5,635 nt of DNA. Origin: an uncultured Gammaproteobacteria bacterium (GTDB taxonomy: Bacteria > Pseudomonadota > Gammaproteobacteria > Arenicellales > Poriferihabitantaceae). Numbering within the stretch: the first letter of the stretch is position 1; each line of letters begins with the position of its first letter. The stretch covers positions 1 to 5,635 of the forward strand of contig CALIFM010000244.1 in NCBI GenBank assembly GCA_938021685.1. The letters run 5' to 3'. The position numbers were made by a program, and so were the translations under genes. Positions 1 through 5,511 of this stretch are shown here, piece after piece. The notes under the pieces were generated by a model, which was not told the DNA's origin, did not search any database, and saw only the letters and a program-made list of their open reading frames with translations.

Positions 1-93
1 CTTGGTATGGAACAGTACAAGCCTAAGCCAAAAGAAGTAAAGCCATGGACTGTTAGCGAAATCATAAACGGTAGACGTGATTCAGATGATTGA
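1..93 (+). CDS. C-terminal end of an unidentified upstream gene (partial)
   Basis: Frame 1 is open from the window edge to a TGA at 91-93 and gives 30 residues, ending in GRRDSDD. The piece is rich in Lys and Pro (YKPKPKEVKP) and then has a short helical-looking stretch (WTVSEIING). The stop lies inside the start region of the next gene, a tight overlap typical of co-transcribed phage genes. In lambdoid phages the genes just before the antiterminator are small replication or recombination accessory genes, but nothing in these residues identifies a family. A start codon and upstream sequence are not available. Confidence 0.6.
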   Translation, partial: LGMEQYKPKPKEVKPWTVSEIINGRRDSDD

Positions 94-739
94 GTTTTTA
101 ACTTTGCTCGACAGTAAAGGTGCATCATTTCCAGATAACCAGGAGCCGATTAAGACTAGCCAGGCGTGTCCTCAATGCCATGGCAAGCGATCAAATCCAC
201 AGCCATCAAAACCAGATCCAAAGCGCAAGTATGCCGATCCAGATTGTTGGCGTTGTGGTGGTTCAAGGAAAATTAGAAGCGTTGGCCGGCAGACACAAGA
301 TAGCCCTGGATATCAGGACAAAGGATTAACCCCAAGTTACATTGCCGGACTCTGTTCAGGAGTACCTCAGCATAAGGTTGATGCTGGCATGGTATACGTT
401 TGTCACTCAAAAACCTCAGCCGATAGATTGTTAAATTATGTGATCAAAAATCGATTGTCTAAACAGGCGGCAAGATGGAAAATGGAACCTGAAAAGGCCG
501 CTGAGCGTGCGGCAGGGCTTGCACAAGCGGCCTTGATCGACTTAGCCATATATCCAGACACATTGCGCCATGAGGATTATGCTGCAATGCTGAGCGTGCA
601 CAAGAGCACTTGGCAAGAAAACTGGCGAAGCCGGCAGTATGAAATTTTCAAAGAGCTTAAAACATGGTGCGATGATTTAAATGTACATATGTCTAGGATG
701 CACCGGCCTAGTATTGACAGACCCGCTGAGCGGGGTTAG
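86..739 (+). CDS. Zinc-finger protein, putative Q-like late antiterminator
   Basis: I chose ATG 86 (217 aa) over the in-frame GTG 77 because GTGAT at 77-81 matches the 3' part of the Shine-Dalgarno consensus, whereas GTG 77 has no room for one. Seen: a four-cysteine finger, C28-x2-C31 (CPQCHG) and C54-x2-C57 (CWRCGG), with the CxxCxG style of DnaJ and of lambda Q. An alanine-rich helical stretch follows at about 134-155. Then comes a helix-turn-helix-like segment at about 163-191 with a Thr175-Trp176 pair followed by a Tyr/Leu-rich helix. Lambda Q has a similar finger followed by a 'PTW...LYDAL' segment, so I infer a DNA-binding protein that loads onto RNA polymerase at the late promoter and suppresses termination downstream. 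The helical part sits between finger and HTH, whereas in lambda Q it precedes the finger, so homology is not certain. The promoter in its own last codons supports the role. Alternative: another zinc-finger phage regulator. Confidence 0.5.
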   Translation: MIEFLTLLDSKGASFPDNQEPIKTSQACPQCHGKRSNPQPSKPDPKRKYADPDCWRCGGSRKIRSVGRQTQDSPGYQDKGLTPSYIAGLCSGVPQHKVDAGMVYVCHSKTSADRLLNYVIKNRLSKQAARWKMEPEKAAERAAGLAQAALIDLAIYPDTLRHEDYAAMLSVHKSTWQENWRSRQYEIFKELKTWCDDLNVHMSRMHRPSIDRPAERG

Positions 740-742
740 TAT
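714..742 (+). promoter_or_regulatory. Putative sigma-70 late promoter (PR'-like)
   Basis: A perfect -35 hexamer TTGACA (714-719) is followed by a 17-base spacer and TAGTAT (737-742), which matches the -10 consensus at 4 of 6 positions. The predicted transcription start is about 749. The promoter lies inside the last codons of the Q-like gene and points at the downstream small, tail and spike genes. This is the position expected for a late promoter served by a Q antiterminator. It is the best promoter-like site I found in the window. Confidence 0.55.
722..734. repeat. Inverted repeat in the promoter spacer; possible Q-binding element, operator or hairpin
   Basis: CCCGC (722-726), TGA loop, GCGGG (730-734) form a perfect 5-bp GC-only stem. 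It sits wholly between the -35 and -10 hexamers. In lambda, Q binds DNA between the -35 and -10 of PR', so this could be the equivalent site (inference). As RNA from upstream transcription it could also be a terminator stem closing the Q-like gene, but no clean T-run follows (GTTAGTATTTCTC). It also encodes the odd C-terminal residues RPAER of the Q-like protein. Confidence 0.45.
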
Positions 743-747
743 TTCTC

Positions 748-753
748 TATTAT
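748..753 (+). promoter_or_regulatory. -10-like hexamer at the predicted transcription start; candidate sigma pause element
   Basis: TATTAT matches the -10 consensus at 5 of 6 positions but lies 28 bases from the TTGACA, too far to serve as its -10. With a start near 749 it covers about -1 to +5. In lambda PR' a -10-like sequence at the beginning of the transcript makes sigma-70 hold RNA polymerase in a promoter-proximal pause, where Q engages it. The placement here is close to that arrangement. Function is inferred from position only. Confidence 0.35.
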
Positions 754-762
754 GCCAGTCTT

Positions 763-999
763 GTGCAAAAAACACTGAAAACCCGCGTTATCTCAGGCTT
801 GTTTAAGGAGCCGATTAAGATTGTTTACTTTGATTTTAAGGTTGCGCATGATCGATTGTTATCTGGTAATGATGTTTTGTGTTTAAGAAACAATGAGCGC
901 ATTTCGATGAATGATGGAATCATTAGGGTTAATTTTGATTATATAACTCATCAAGAGTTTATAAATTCATTTTCTCATGATCACTTTAAAGACGCATGA
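763..999 (+). CDS. Small hypothetical protein, first gene after the late promoter
   Basis: The longest reading starts at GTG 763 (78 aa), but that codon has no Shine-Dalgarno sequence and would be only about 14 bases from the predicted transcript start. The only strong ribosome binding site is AAGGAG (805-810); the in-frame codon at a fitting distance is ATT 820, which would give 59 aa. TTG 799 is a third option. The protein has alternating hydrophobic and polar residues suggesting a small beta-rich fold (IKIVYFDFKV, GIIRVNFDYI) and a His/Phe-rich tail (FSHDHFKDA). No transmembrane segment or known motif is visible. The stop overlaps the next ATG as ATGA, so the two are probably translationally coupled. 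The family is not recognised. Confidence 0.55.
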   Translation: MQKTLKTRVISGLFKEPIKIVYFDFKVAHDRLLSGNDVLCLRNNERISMNDGIIRVNFDYITHQEFINSFSHDHFKDA

Positions 1000-1190
1000 C
1001 GCCAGAACAAAAACGCAGCAAGGCCCAAGACGAAATGTTGCGCCAGGCGATGACTGCAGGCCGGCCAAGCCTCATTGGCAAGATCAACCGATTCCTGTGG
1101 CCTGATTGTAAAGACTGTGCAGGGTGGCGCGGCGTTGCAATAGGGCTTATACCTTTTATTGTTTTATCGATTTACCTGTACATTAGGTGA
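996..1190 (+). CDS. Small protein with C-terminal membrane anchor
   Basis: This 64-residue protein starts at an ATG that overlaps the previous stop (ATGA). Residues 1-32 are charged and probably helical. A short motif with a cysteine pair (WPDCKDC, C38 and C41) comes next, and residues 46-63 form one hydrophobic membrane segment ending in a single Arg. The layout suggests a tail-anchored inner-membrane protein with its N-terminus in the cytoplasm. Position just after a late promoter is where many phages keep lysis genes, but one C-terminal segment is not a usual holin topology, and I do not assign a function. The last codons contain the ribosome binding site of the next gene (TAGGTGAT, 1184-1191). 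Confidence 0.65.
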   Translation: MTPEQKRSKAQDEMLRQAMTAGRPSLIGKINRFLWPDCKDCAGWRGVAIGLIPFIVLSIYLYIR

Positions 1191-1196
1191 TACCCA

Positions 1197-1526
1197 ATGG
1201 CTAAGTTTGATGATGGTGTTACGCGCAACCCTTACCACCCAAAAGGCAAGCAAGTTTTTGCTGTTAACTTTGACAAGCTAAGCTTTAGAGCTAATGGCAA
1301 GAGCTATGAGGCAAAGGATGTGCTTGGCGCTTTCCCCAAAGTCAACGCAATGCTCCTTATGGTTCGCGATGATGATGGCAACGTTGTTTTAAATGATGAT
1401 GGCGATATGCCAATTACAAAGGATGTTCTCGGAACCATTGAGATAATTGGCAAGCCTGAAAGTTGCGGCTGTTCTGCATCATCATTGCAAGTGCCTAAGT
1501 GGTGGGATGTAAAGCTTGTCAATTAA
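1197..1526 (+). CDS. Hypothetical phage protein, likely beta-rich
   Basis: ATG 1197 is preceded by TAGGTGAT (1184-1191), a good Shine-Dalgarno match that settles the start. The 109-residue product is soluble, with no membrane segment. It has several short predicted strands (KQVFAVNFDKLSFRANG, NAMLLMVRDDDG, GTIEIIG) and an acidic Asp-rich loop at about 58-70. A Cys-Gly-Cys at 90-92 is followed by a Trp-Trp near the end. It sits directly before a tail-protein-like gene and overlaps its start, so a structural or assembly role is a reasonable guess from position only. I do not recognise the family. Confidence 0.65.
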   Translation: MAKFDDGVTRNPYHPKGKQVFAVNFDKLSFRANGKSYEAKDVLGAFPKVNAMLLMVRDDDGNVVLNDDGDMPITKDVLGTIEIIGKPESCGCSASSLQVPKWWDVKLVN

Positions 1527-2412
1527 CATAACAATGTTAACCAATCTACCTAAAGTTGTAGATAACATTGCAAAGTTAGAATCCGAAGTATTACCCAAAG
1601 TAAAAAGCATTGCCGTTGAGTCTGCAGTCAGAGCAGGCGGCAACGCAATGGCCGTTGATGGCAAGCACTCTTTAAGCGATCCGATACCGGTTGTATTCGA
1701 TGGTAAGAAAACGCGTATACGTAGAGGCTGGATAGTTTGGGATTGGGATGAAAAGTCTGATATAAAAAAGCGTGGCGGCGATGCACAAGGTATTGTGCAA
1801 ATACAAGGCTTGGCAACAACGCCAGAAGCAAGAGAGGAACAAAAAGAAGCCATCAGGCGAAACATTTACGGAAGTATTGAGCGCGAGGGCGTAACGCCTG
1901 CAGTGCCATTTTTAATAAAGCCATCAGCAAAGCTTTTAAGACAAAAATCTATTAGAGGTTTGCCATTTAAGATCGATCAATATGGCAACATAAAAAACTA
2001 TAGGTCTGCAATGAAAAAAGCGACTTCTCAGCCTCAGAAATTTTTTCAAGTTCCTTTGGGTGAAAAAGGCGGCGGCAGATTAAACAACGGAATCAAGTTG
2101 CCGCCTGGCCTCTACATGAGAAAAACCAGAAAAAGGAAATATAAACGCCATCCTGTAACCGGTAGGAAAGGCGGGCCATATGGCGATGAAAAGACACTAG
2201 AAACCGTTAATATAATTACGGTTTTGCGTTACTACTATATACGCGACTTTAAAGCCAAGTGGGATTTTAGGGATGAGACTGTTAAGGCTATGCGCAAGGA
2301 GTATGGGCTTGCATTTCAGCGCCAGCTAAACAGGGAAATAGTTAAGCAATTAAAGTTAAAGCCAGGTGGCGCATTGCCTAGTAATCTTGTATCAGCGTCA
2401 AAGCTTAGGTAA
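1516..2412 (+). CDS. Minor tail protein Z-like (tail assembly or completion)
   Basis: TTG 1516 is preferred (298 aa) because GGTGGGAT at 1501-1508 gives a 7-base spacing; the in-frame ATG 1534 has no ribosome binding site. The N-terminus (about 8-45) is helical with Ala-rich and Val-rich repeats, like the start of lambda gpZ-type proteins. The middle is strongly basic (about 200-225, many Lys and Arg). The C-terminal helix at about 251-280 has the pattern ERxRxE-like charges followed by GLAFQRQLNREIVK, resembling the lambda gpZ ending 'LGYALQHQLRMVIKR'. gpZ acts in maturing the tail tip or joining region of lambdoid siphoviruses. At 298 aa this protein is longer than gpZ (about 190 aa), with extra sequence in the middle. 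The call rests on remembered family features and no alignment. It overlaps the previous gene by 11 bases and ends 4 bases before the next start. Confidence 0.5.
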   Translation: MSINITMLTNLPKVVDNIAKLESEVLPKVKSIAVESAVRAGGNAMAVDGKHSLSDPIPVVFDGKKTRIRRGWIVWDWDEKSDIKKRGGDAQGIVQIQGLATTPEAREEQKEAIRRNIYGSIEREGVTPAVPFLIKPSAKLLRQKSIRGLPFKIDQYGNIKNYRSAMKKATSQPQKFFQVPLGEKGGGRLNNGIKLPPGLYMRKTRKRKYKRHPVTGRKGGPYGDEKTLETVNIITVLRYYYIRDFKAKWDFRDETVKAMRKEYGLAFQRQLNREIVKQLKLKPGGALPSNLVSASKLR

Positions 2413-2416
2413 TCCA

Positions 2417-3817
2417 TTGAGCGAAACAAAAATAAAAGAACTGCGCAACCTATTGGCGCAAGCGAGCGATATTTTGAATGATTTAAGTTGCCCAGTAGAA
2501 GTAAAAGACGGTGCCAATGAGTTGCACGAGCCTTTAAATTTTAGGTTTGATGGTCATGCTGGCGAGGTAATAAATCATCAAAAATCATCGGTTTATAGGG
2601 TTCAGAATTTAAATGCATCAGGCCCAGGATCATTAGCCGCTGCACCGGCTGACTCTTATGTGATATTCCCCAACCTATCGGGCACGATAAACACAGCCAC
2701 AGCAATGATCTATACCAATCCTGATATATGGGTGCTTGGCCAAACATCGCCTAGTGGTATACAGATCAGAGGTGGTAGTGCTGCAGATCATCAAGGTTTG
2801 GTTGATATTCGAGCCGATGGCCATGCATGGCAGCACGTAAGGATAAGGCCGGACTTGCCAAACACAGCAAACAATTGTTGCCATGGCCCGATGATCTTCT
2901 ATCGAGTTAATAGCGGTGTTGCCGATCATATGTCCCTGTATTGGGGTGATGATGATTGCATGGACTCATTTGAGAGCGACAATGTAACGGTATCGCATTG
3001 CATTATTGCCGAGGGCTTGGTAACACCATCTAAATCTGCCAGGGGCTCAATAGCCTCTAGGGGTAATGGTATTTCATACATTGGCAACCTGTTCGCTCAT
3101 CACAGCTTGCGCGGGCCTCTAGGGCAAGATTTAAATGTTGGTGATTTTGTTAACAATATTCAGTACAACATGATAAGAAGCTTGGAAGTGCAAAGCATCA
3201 ACGGCAGTCCGGCTAATTACAATGTTGAGTGCAATATACAAATCGATGGCCCTGACTCGGCGGGTTCATTTTGGCAAGATTATGGCGTGCAGGATAGCGC
3301 TGGTGCCATATCTGTGTATTCATTTGATAACAAAGCGCTGCAGAGTGCCAATCAAGATTGTGCAACAGCGCCAGAGGTTTTCTGGTTTGATTCCTTATCA
3401 CAAGGCGGGGCTTTGAATGCGGCAGCATCAACAGCATTTACATCGACGCCTTTTGATTGTCCGCGCAAAAACAAAATTCCTGTGTGCGATGTATTAGATG
3501 CTCATTTGCCAACTGTAGGTGCTAGCCATAACCGTGATGCGCTTGATGCGCGAGTTGTTGGCGATGTGCTTAGTGGTACTGGCTCATTGGTTAGCGCTCC
3601 TGGCCCTTGGCCTCCAATGACTGGTGGCAATTCTAAAGACCCTTGGGACTTTAACAACCCTGATCAATTATCAGCAGATATCAAGGCTGAGTGCGGCATT
3701 GACCCAACAAACACCAGCACTCACCTAACAAATGAGAATGGCGGGAATTTAAACGATTTTCTTTATATTCTGGATTATTGCGATATGGGGCCGACAAAGG
3801 GCTTGATCGGTGGGTAA
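2417..3817 (+). CDS. Pectate lyase-like (PL1-type) beta-helix protein, putative tailspike or depolymerase
   Basis: TTG 2417 is chosen (466 aa): TAGG at 2406-2409 gives a 7-base spacing. The longer GTG 2366 form would overlap the tail gene by 47 bases and add a poor N-terminus. Residues 1-24 are a charged helix that might attach to the virion. Motifs of the PL1/PelC-like family follow in order: VYRVQNLNASGPGSL (59-73), a strand ending in SGTI (88-91), GQTSPSGIQIRG (108-119), HVRIRPD (140-146), DHMSLYWGDDD (170-180), VTVSHCIIAEGL (190-201), FAHHSLRGP (226-234) and VNNIQYN (245-251). The Asp cluster at 178-180 and Arg232 are candidates for calcium binding and the catalytic base, by analogy with PL1 enzymes. 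Such enzymes cleave polygalacturonate or similar uronic polymers by beta-elimination. No signal peptide is present, so I infer action on host capsule, exopolysaccharide or plant or algal polymer after virion release. The substrate is unknown. Confidence 0.8.
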   Translation: MSETKIKELRNLLAQASDILNDLSCPVEVKDGANELHEPLNFRFDGHAGEVINHQKSSVYRVQNLNASGPGSLAAAPADSYVIFPNLSGTINTATAMIYTNPDIWVLGQTSPSGIQIRGGSAADHQGLVDIRADGHAWQHVRIRPDLPNTANNCCHGPMIFYRVNSGVADHMSLYWGDDDCMDSFESDNVTVSHCIIAEGLVTPSKSARGSIASRGNGISYIGNLFAHHSLRGPLGQDLNVGDFVNNIQYNMIRSLEVQSINGSPANYNVECNIQIDGPDSAGSFWQDYGVQDSAGAISVYSFDNKALQSANQDCATAPEVFWFDSLSQGGALNAAASTAFTSTPFDCPRKNKIPVCDVLDAHLPTVGASHNRDALDARVVGDVLSGTGSLVSAPGPWPPMTGGNSKDPWDFNNPDQLSADIKAECGIDPTNTSTHLTNENGGNLNDFLYILDYCDMGPTKGLIGG

Positions 3818-3823
3818 TTAACC

Positions 3824-4918
3824 ATGCAATGCCCTATAGCACTGCAATCTAACCGCATATGGGTTAACAGGGAAACGCCTCCTGTATTGGATAACCCTGA
3901 TTGCTACAAGATATCTGATTTGCAGCCAGCAACCTGGCCAGCGTTTGGCATTGTCTGTTCGGGTATGGTGTATGCCATATTTGAGCCCGATAACACGAAA
4001 GATATCTACATTGATCTAGAGGGCCAAATGTTGCCTTATGGAATCATTGTTAACGGTGGGCGTAATGCCATACTAACTAACGGTGGTTTTGATTTAGAAG
4101 TACAGCCAGGGTGTGATGTTGGCCAGTTGCCAAACCTACCATTACCTAACCATCCTAACTCTAACATTCACCCGAGGATGCCGGCAGGCGGTGCCATCAT
4201 CATGGCTCAATGGGGTACAACCTGGATAGAGGGGATACATGGCCTGGCCAATGGTATAGAAATGGATTGGATAATCAGCCGTAACGGTTGGCACCCAACG
4301 ACTAGCCAGACAGCGGCTCAAGCATTGCAGAGCCATGATTTCCACATCATCAACTCACGGTTTGAGGGATGGGAGAATCAAGGAGCCACAGCCAATCCAA
4401 ATATCGGTGATGGCATACACGGTGATCTATTCCAGAATCAAGGAACCAGCGACCCGCTAAGGCTGTTAAGTGTTGAGAATGTTACGGGCCTAACGTCCGG
4501 TGAAGGGATAACAAACAGCTCATTCCCGCCAACTGGCGAGGTAAGAATTAACAACTATTACTATGATTACTCGGCACCATACATTGCCGATGATTATCTA
4601 GACGGAACACAGCAAGGCGTTGCATTGGCCACCAACTCGCCTAACATCGATATCACTGCAATGAAGTATCGCAATGGTGCAGGCGGGCCATTAGCCATAC
4701 AGGATAACAGCGGTGTTAATGGGCCAGCGGGTAGTATTTATTATGTGGATCCGGCTGATGCGAACGGCACCAATCTATTAGCGCTCCAAGGGTTAGAGAG
4801 AATACCAGGCTCAGCAACATCAGGCGAACCATCACCGGTTGCCGCGTGCGATGCTGCACCGGCTGCATTGGTTGGCCCTGCTTATCAGTCGCCTTTCGGA
4901 TACAGTTATTGTCAGTAA
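3824..4918 (+). CDS. Second beta-helix-like protein, putative tailspike or receptor-binding protein
   Basis: ATG 3824 lies 6 bases after the previous stop, with GGTGGG at 3809-3814 as ribosome binding site. The 364-residue product has the signs of a right-handed beta-helix: repeated short strands with Asn/Gly turns (IYIDLEG, YGIIVNGGRNAILTNGG at 61-88; HDFHIINSRFEGW at 171-183; LLSVENVTGL at 214-223). The segment GDGIHGDLFQNQG at 195-207 resembles the His/Asp/Gln face seen in some pectin lyase-fold enzymes, so it may be an active site (weak inference). The C-terminal part (about 300-364) is Ala/Pro/Gly-rich and ends in GYSYCQ. No signal peptide or membrane segment is visible. It follows the PL1-like protein directly, so the two probably form a two-enzyme or two-spike set. 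I cannot name a lyase or hydrolase family for it. Confidence 0.7.
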   Translation: MQCPIALQSNRIWVNRETPPVLDNPDCYKISDLQPATWPAFGIVCSGMVYAIFEPDNTKDIYIDLEGQMLPYGIIVNGGRNAILTNGGFDLEVQPGCDVGQLPNLPLPNHPNSNIHPRMPAGGAIIMAQWGTTWIEGIHGLANGIEMDWIISRNGWHPTTSQTAAQALQSHDFHIINSRFEGWENQGATANPNIGDGIHGDLFQNQGTSDPLRLLSVENVTGLTSGEGITNSSFPPTGEVRINNYYYDYSAPYIADDYLDGTQQGVALATNSPNIDITAMKYRNGAGGPLAIQDNSGVNGPAGSIYYVDPADANGTNLLALQGLERIPGSATSGEPSPVAACDAAPAALVGPAYQSPFGYSYCQ

Positions 4919-4932
4919 GTGTGATAAGCTGA

Positions 4933-4954
4933 TATGTGTATATTTGTACACATA
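4933..4954. repeat. Perfect inverted repeat just before the membrane-protein ribosome binding site
   Basis: TATGTGTA (4933-4940), a six-base TATTTG loop, and TACACATA (4947-4954) form an 8-bp perfect stem in the 48-base gap between the second spike gene and the next start. The last base of the stem is the first base of AAGG (4954-4957), the ribosome binding site. As RNA it could slow translation of the membrane protein; as DNA it could be an operator. No T-run follows, so a terminator is unlikely. Confidence 0.5.
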
Positions 4955-4966
4955 AGGTAAGTGATA

Positions 4967-5182
4967 ATGCTCTACAACTTGAGAGCTAGGTTTGATTTCT
5001 TATCGGGATTCTTTGCTGCAATGATAGCCATAAGCTTTCATGCTGAGCCCGTAAGCTATCACGTTCATGACGCATTTATAATTAGCGCCAAGGCGTTTGT
5101 GTTGCTAACGCTAATCGATATGGCTAAGGGATACCTAGCAAGCCGTAAGTCAAAGGCCGATCAACATGGCGGGGCTGCATAA
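4967..5182 (+). CDS. Small two-helix membrane protein, holin candidate
   Basis: ATG 4967 has AAGG at 4954-4957 with 9-base spacing; the in-frame GTG 4961 is too close to it. The 71-residue product has a basic N-terminus (RAR at 6-8), a short hydrophobic helix at about 11-24 and a His-rich turn (HAEPVSYHVHD, 25-35). A second hydrophobic helix lies at about 36-50, and a basic hydrophilic tail (RKSK, 60-63) ends the protein. Small size, two membrane helices and a charged C-terminus resemble class II holins, which make the inner-membrane lesion that starts lysis. No endolysin or spanin is visible in the window, so the role is unproved. The stop overlaps the next start by one base (TAATG). A hairpin directly before the ribosome binding site suggests translational control. 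Confidence 0.6.
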   Translation: MLYNLRARFDFLSGFFAAMIAISFHAEPVSYHVHDAFIISAKAFVLLTLIDMAKGYLASRKSKADQHGGAA

Positions 5183-5511
5183 TGCCTATAGACCATAAAC
5201 CCTTGAAGCCATGCCCACTAGGCGAGGAAGCCTACTATATGACAATGGATGCCAATGGCCCTTGCGCTCATTGGATAACAGGGATGAACTCACCTTGGGT
5301 ATTAGTAAGGCATCACGTTAAAGGTATCAGCGGTGCAATCAGCTACACCGAGACTGTTGATGAGTTTGTGGATAGATGGAACAACAGAACAAAGCCAAGC
5401 CTTGGCATAGATAAGGATTACGTATTAACTAATGATCTAGTGTTGTGTAAAGGCACCACGCTAGGGGCAGTGGTAGAAAAAATAAGAAAACTCTTCCCTG
5501 AAAAGATGTAG
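5182..5511 (+). CDS. Lar-like (restriction alleviation family) protein, degenerate zinc ribbon
   Basis: ATG 5182 overlaps the previous stop by one base, with GGGG at 5171-5174 as likely ribosome binding site. The N-terminal half has the frame of Lar-type proteins, usually 'LKPCPFCGG...' at the start and an 'A..WN.R' helix at the end: here LKPCPLGEE (8-16) and VDEFVDRWNNR (59-69). Lar of the Rac prophage changes the host EcoKI restriction-modification system in favour of unmodified DNA. The second, third and fourth ribbon cysteines are not in the usual CxxC pairs (only C11, C28 and C89 remain), so zinc binding is doubtful. An extra C-terminal part (about 71-109, ending EKIRKLFPEKM) is not part of the usual short family. 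Many phage proteins share this ribbon without a known anti-restriction role, so the function is uncertain. Confidence 0.55.
   Translation: MPIDHKPLKPCPLGEEAYYMTMDANGPCAHWITGMNSPWVLVRHHVKGISGAISYTETVDEFVDRWNNRTKPSLGIDKDYVLTNDLVLCKGTTLGAVVEKIRKLFPEKM

Noticed and set aside
821..886. A 21-residue hydrophobic peptide from TTG 821, served by AAGGAG at 805-810
   Set aside because: It is very short, out of frame with the longer gene over the same bases, and nothing beyond the ribosome binding site supports it.
996..1190. Calling the 64-residue membrane protein a holin
   Set aside because: It has one C-terminal membrane segment and a long charged N-terminus. The two-helix protein at 4967-5182 fits a holin better, and no lysis partner is present nearby.
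1270..1298. TTGACA at 1270-1275 as a promoter
   Set aside because: It is inside a coding region and no -10-like hexamer lies 16-18 bases downstream.
1482..1865. 127-codon minus-strand open frame opposite the Z-like gene, and other minus-strand frames over 1304-1522 and 2541-2929
   Set aside because: They lie opposite better-supported + strand genes, have no sensible ribosome binding sites and give Cys/Ser/Pro-rich translations typical of antisense shadows.
2366..2416. Longer start (GTG 2366) for the PL1-like protein
   Set aside because: It has no fitting ribosome binding site, overlaps the tail gene by 47 bases and adds residues that simply mirror that gene in another frame. TTG 2417 has TAGG at good spacing.
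4909..4944. TTGTCA (4909-4914) and TATATT (4939-4944) as a promoter for the holin candidate
   Set aside because: The spacing is 24 bases, too long for sigma-70, and hexamers at 17-18 bases match poorly.
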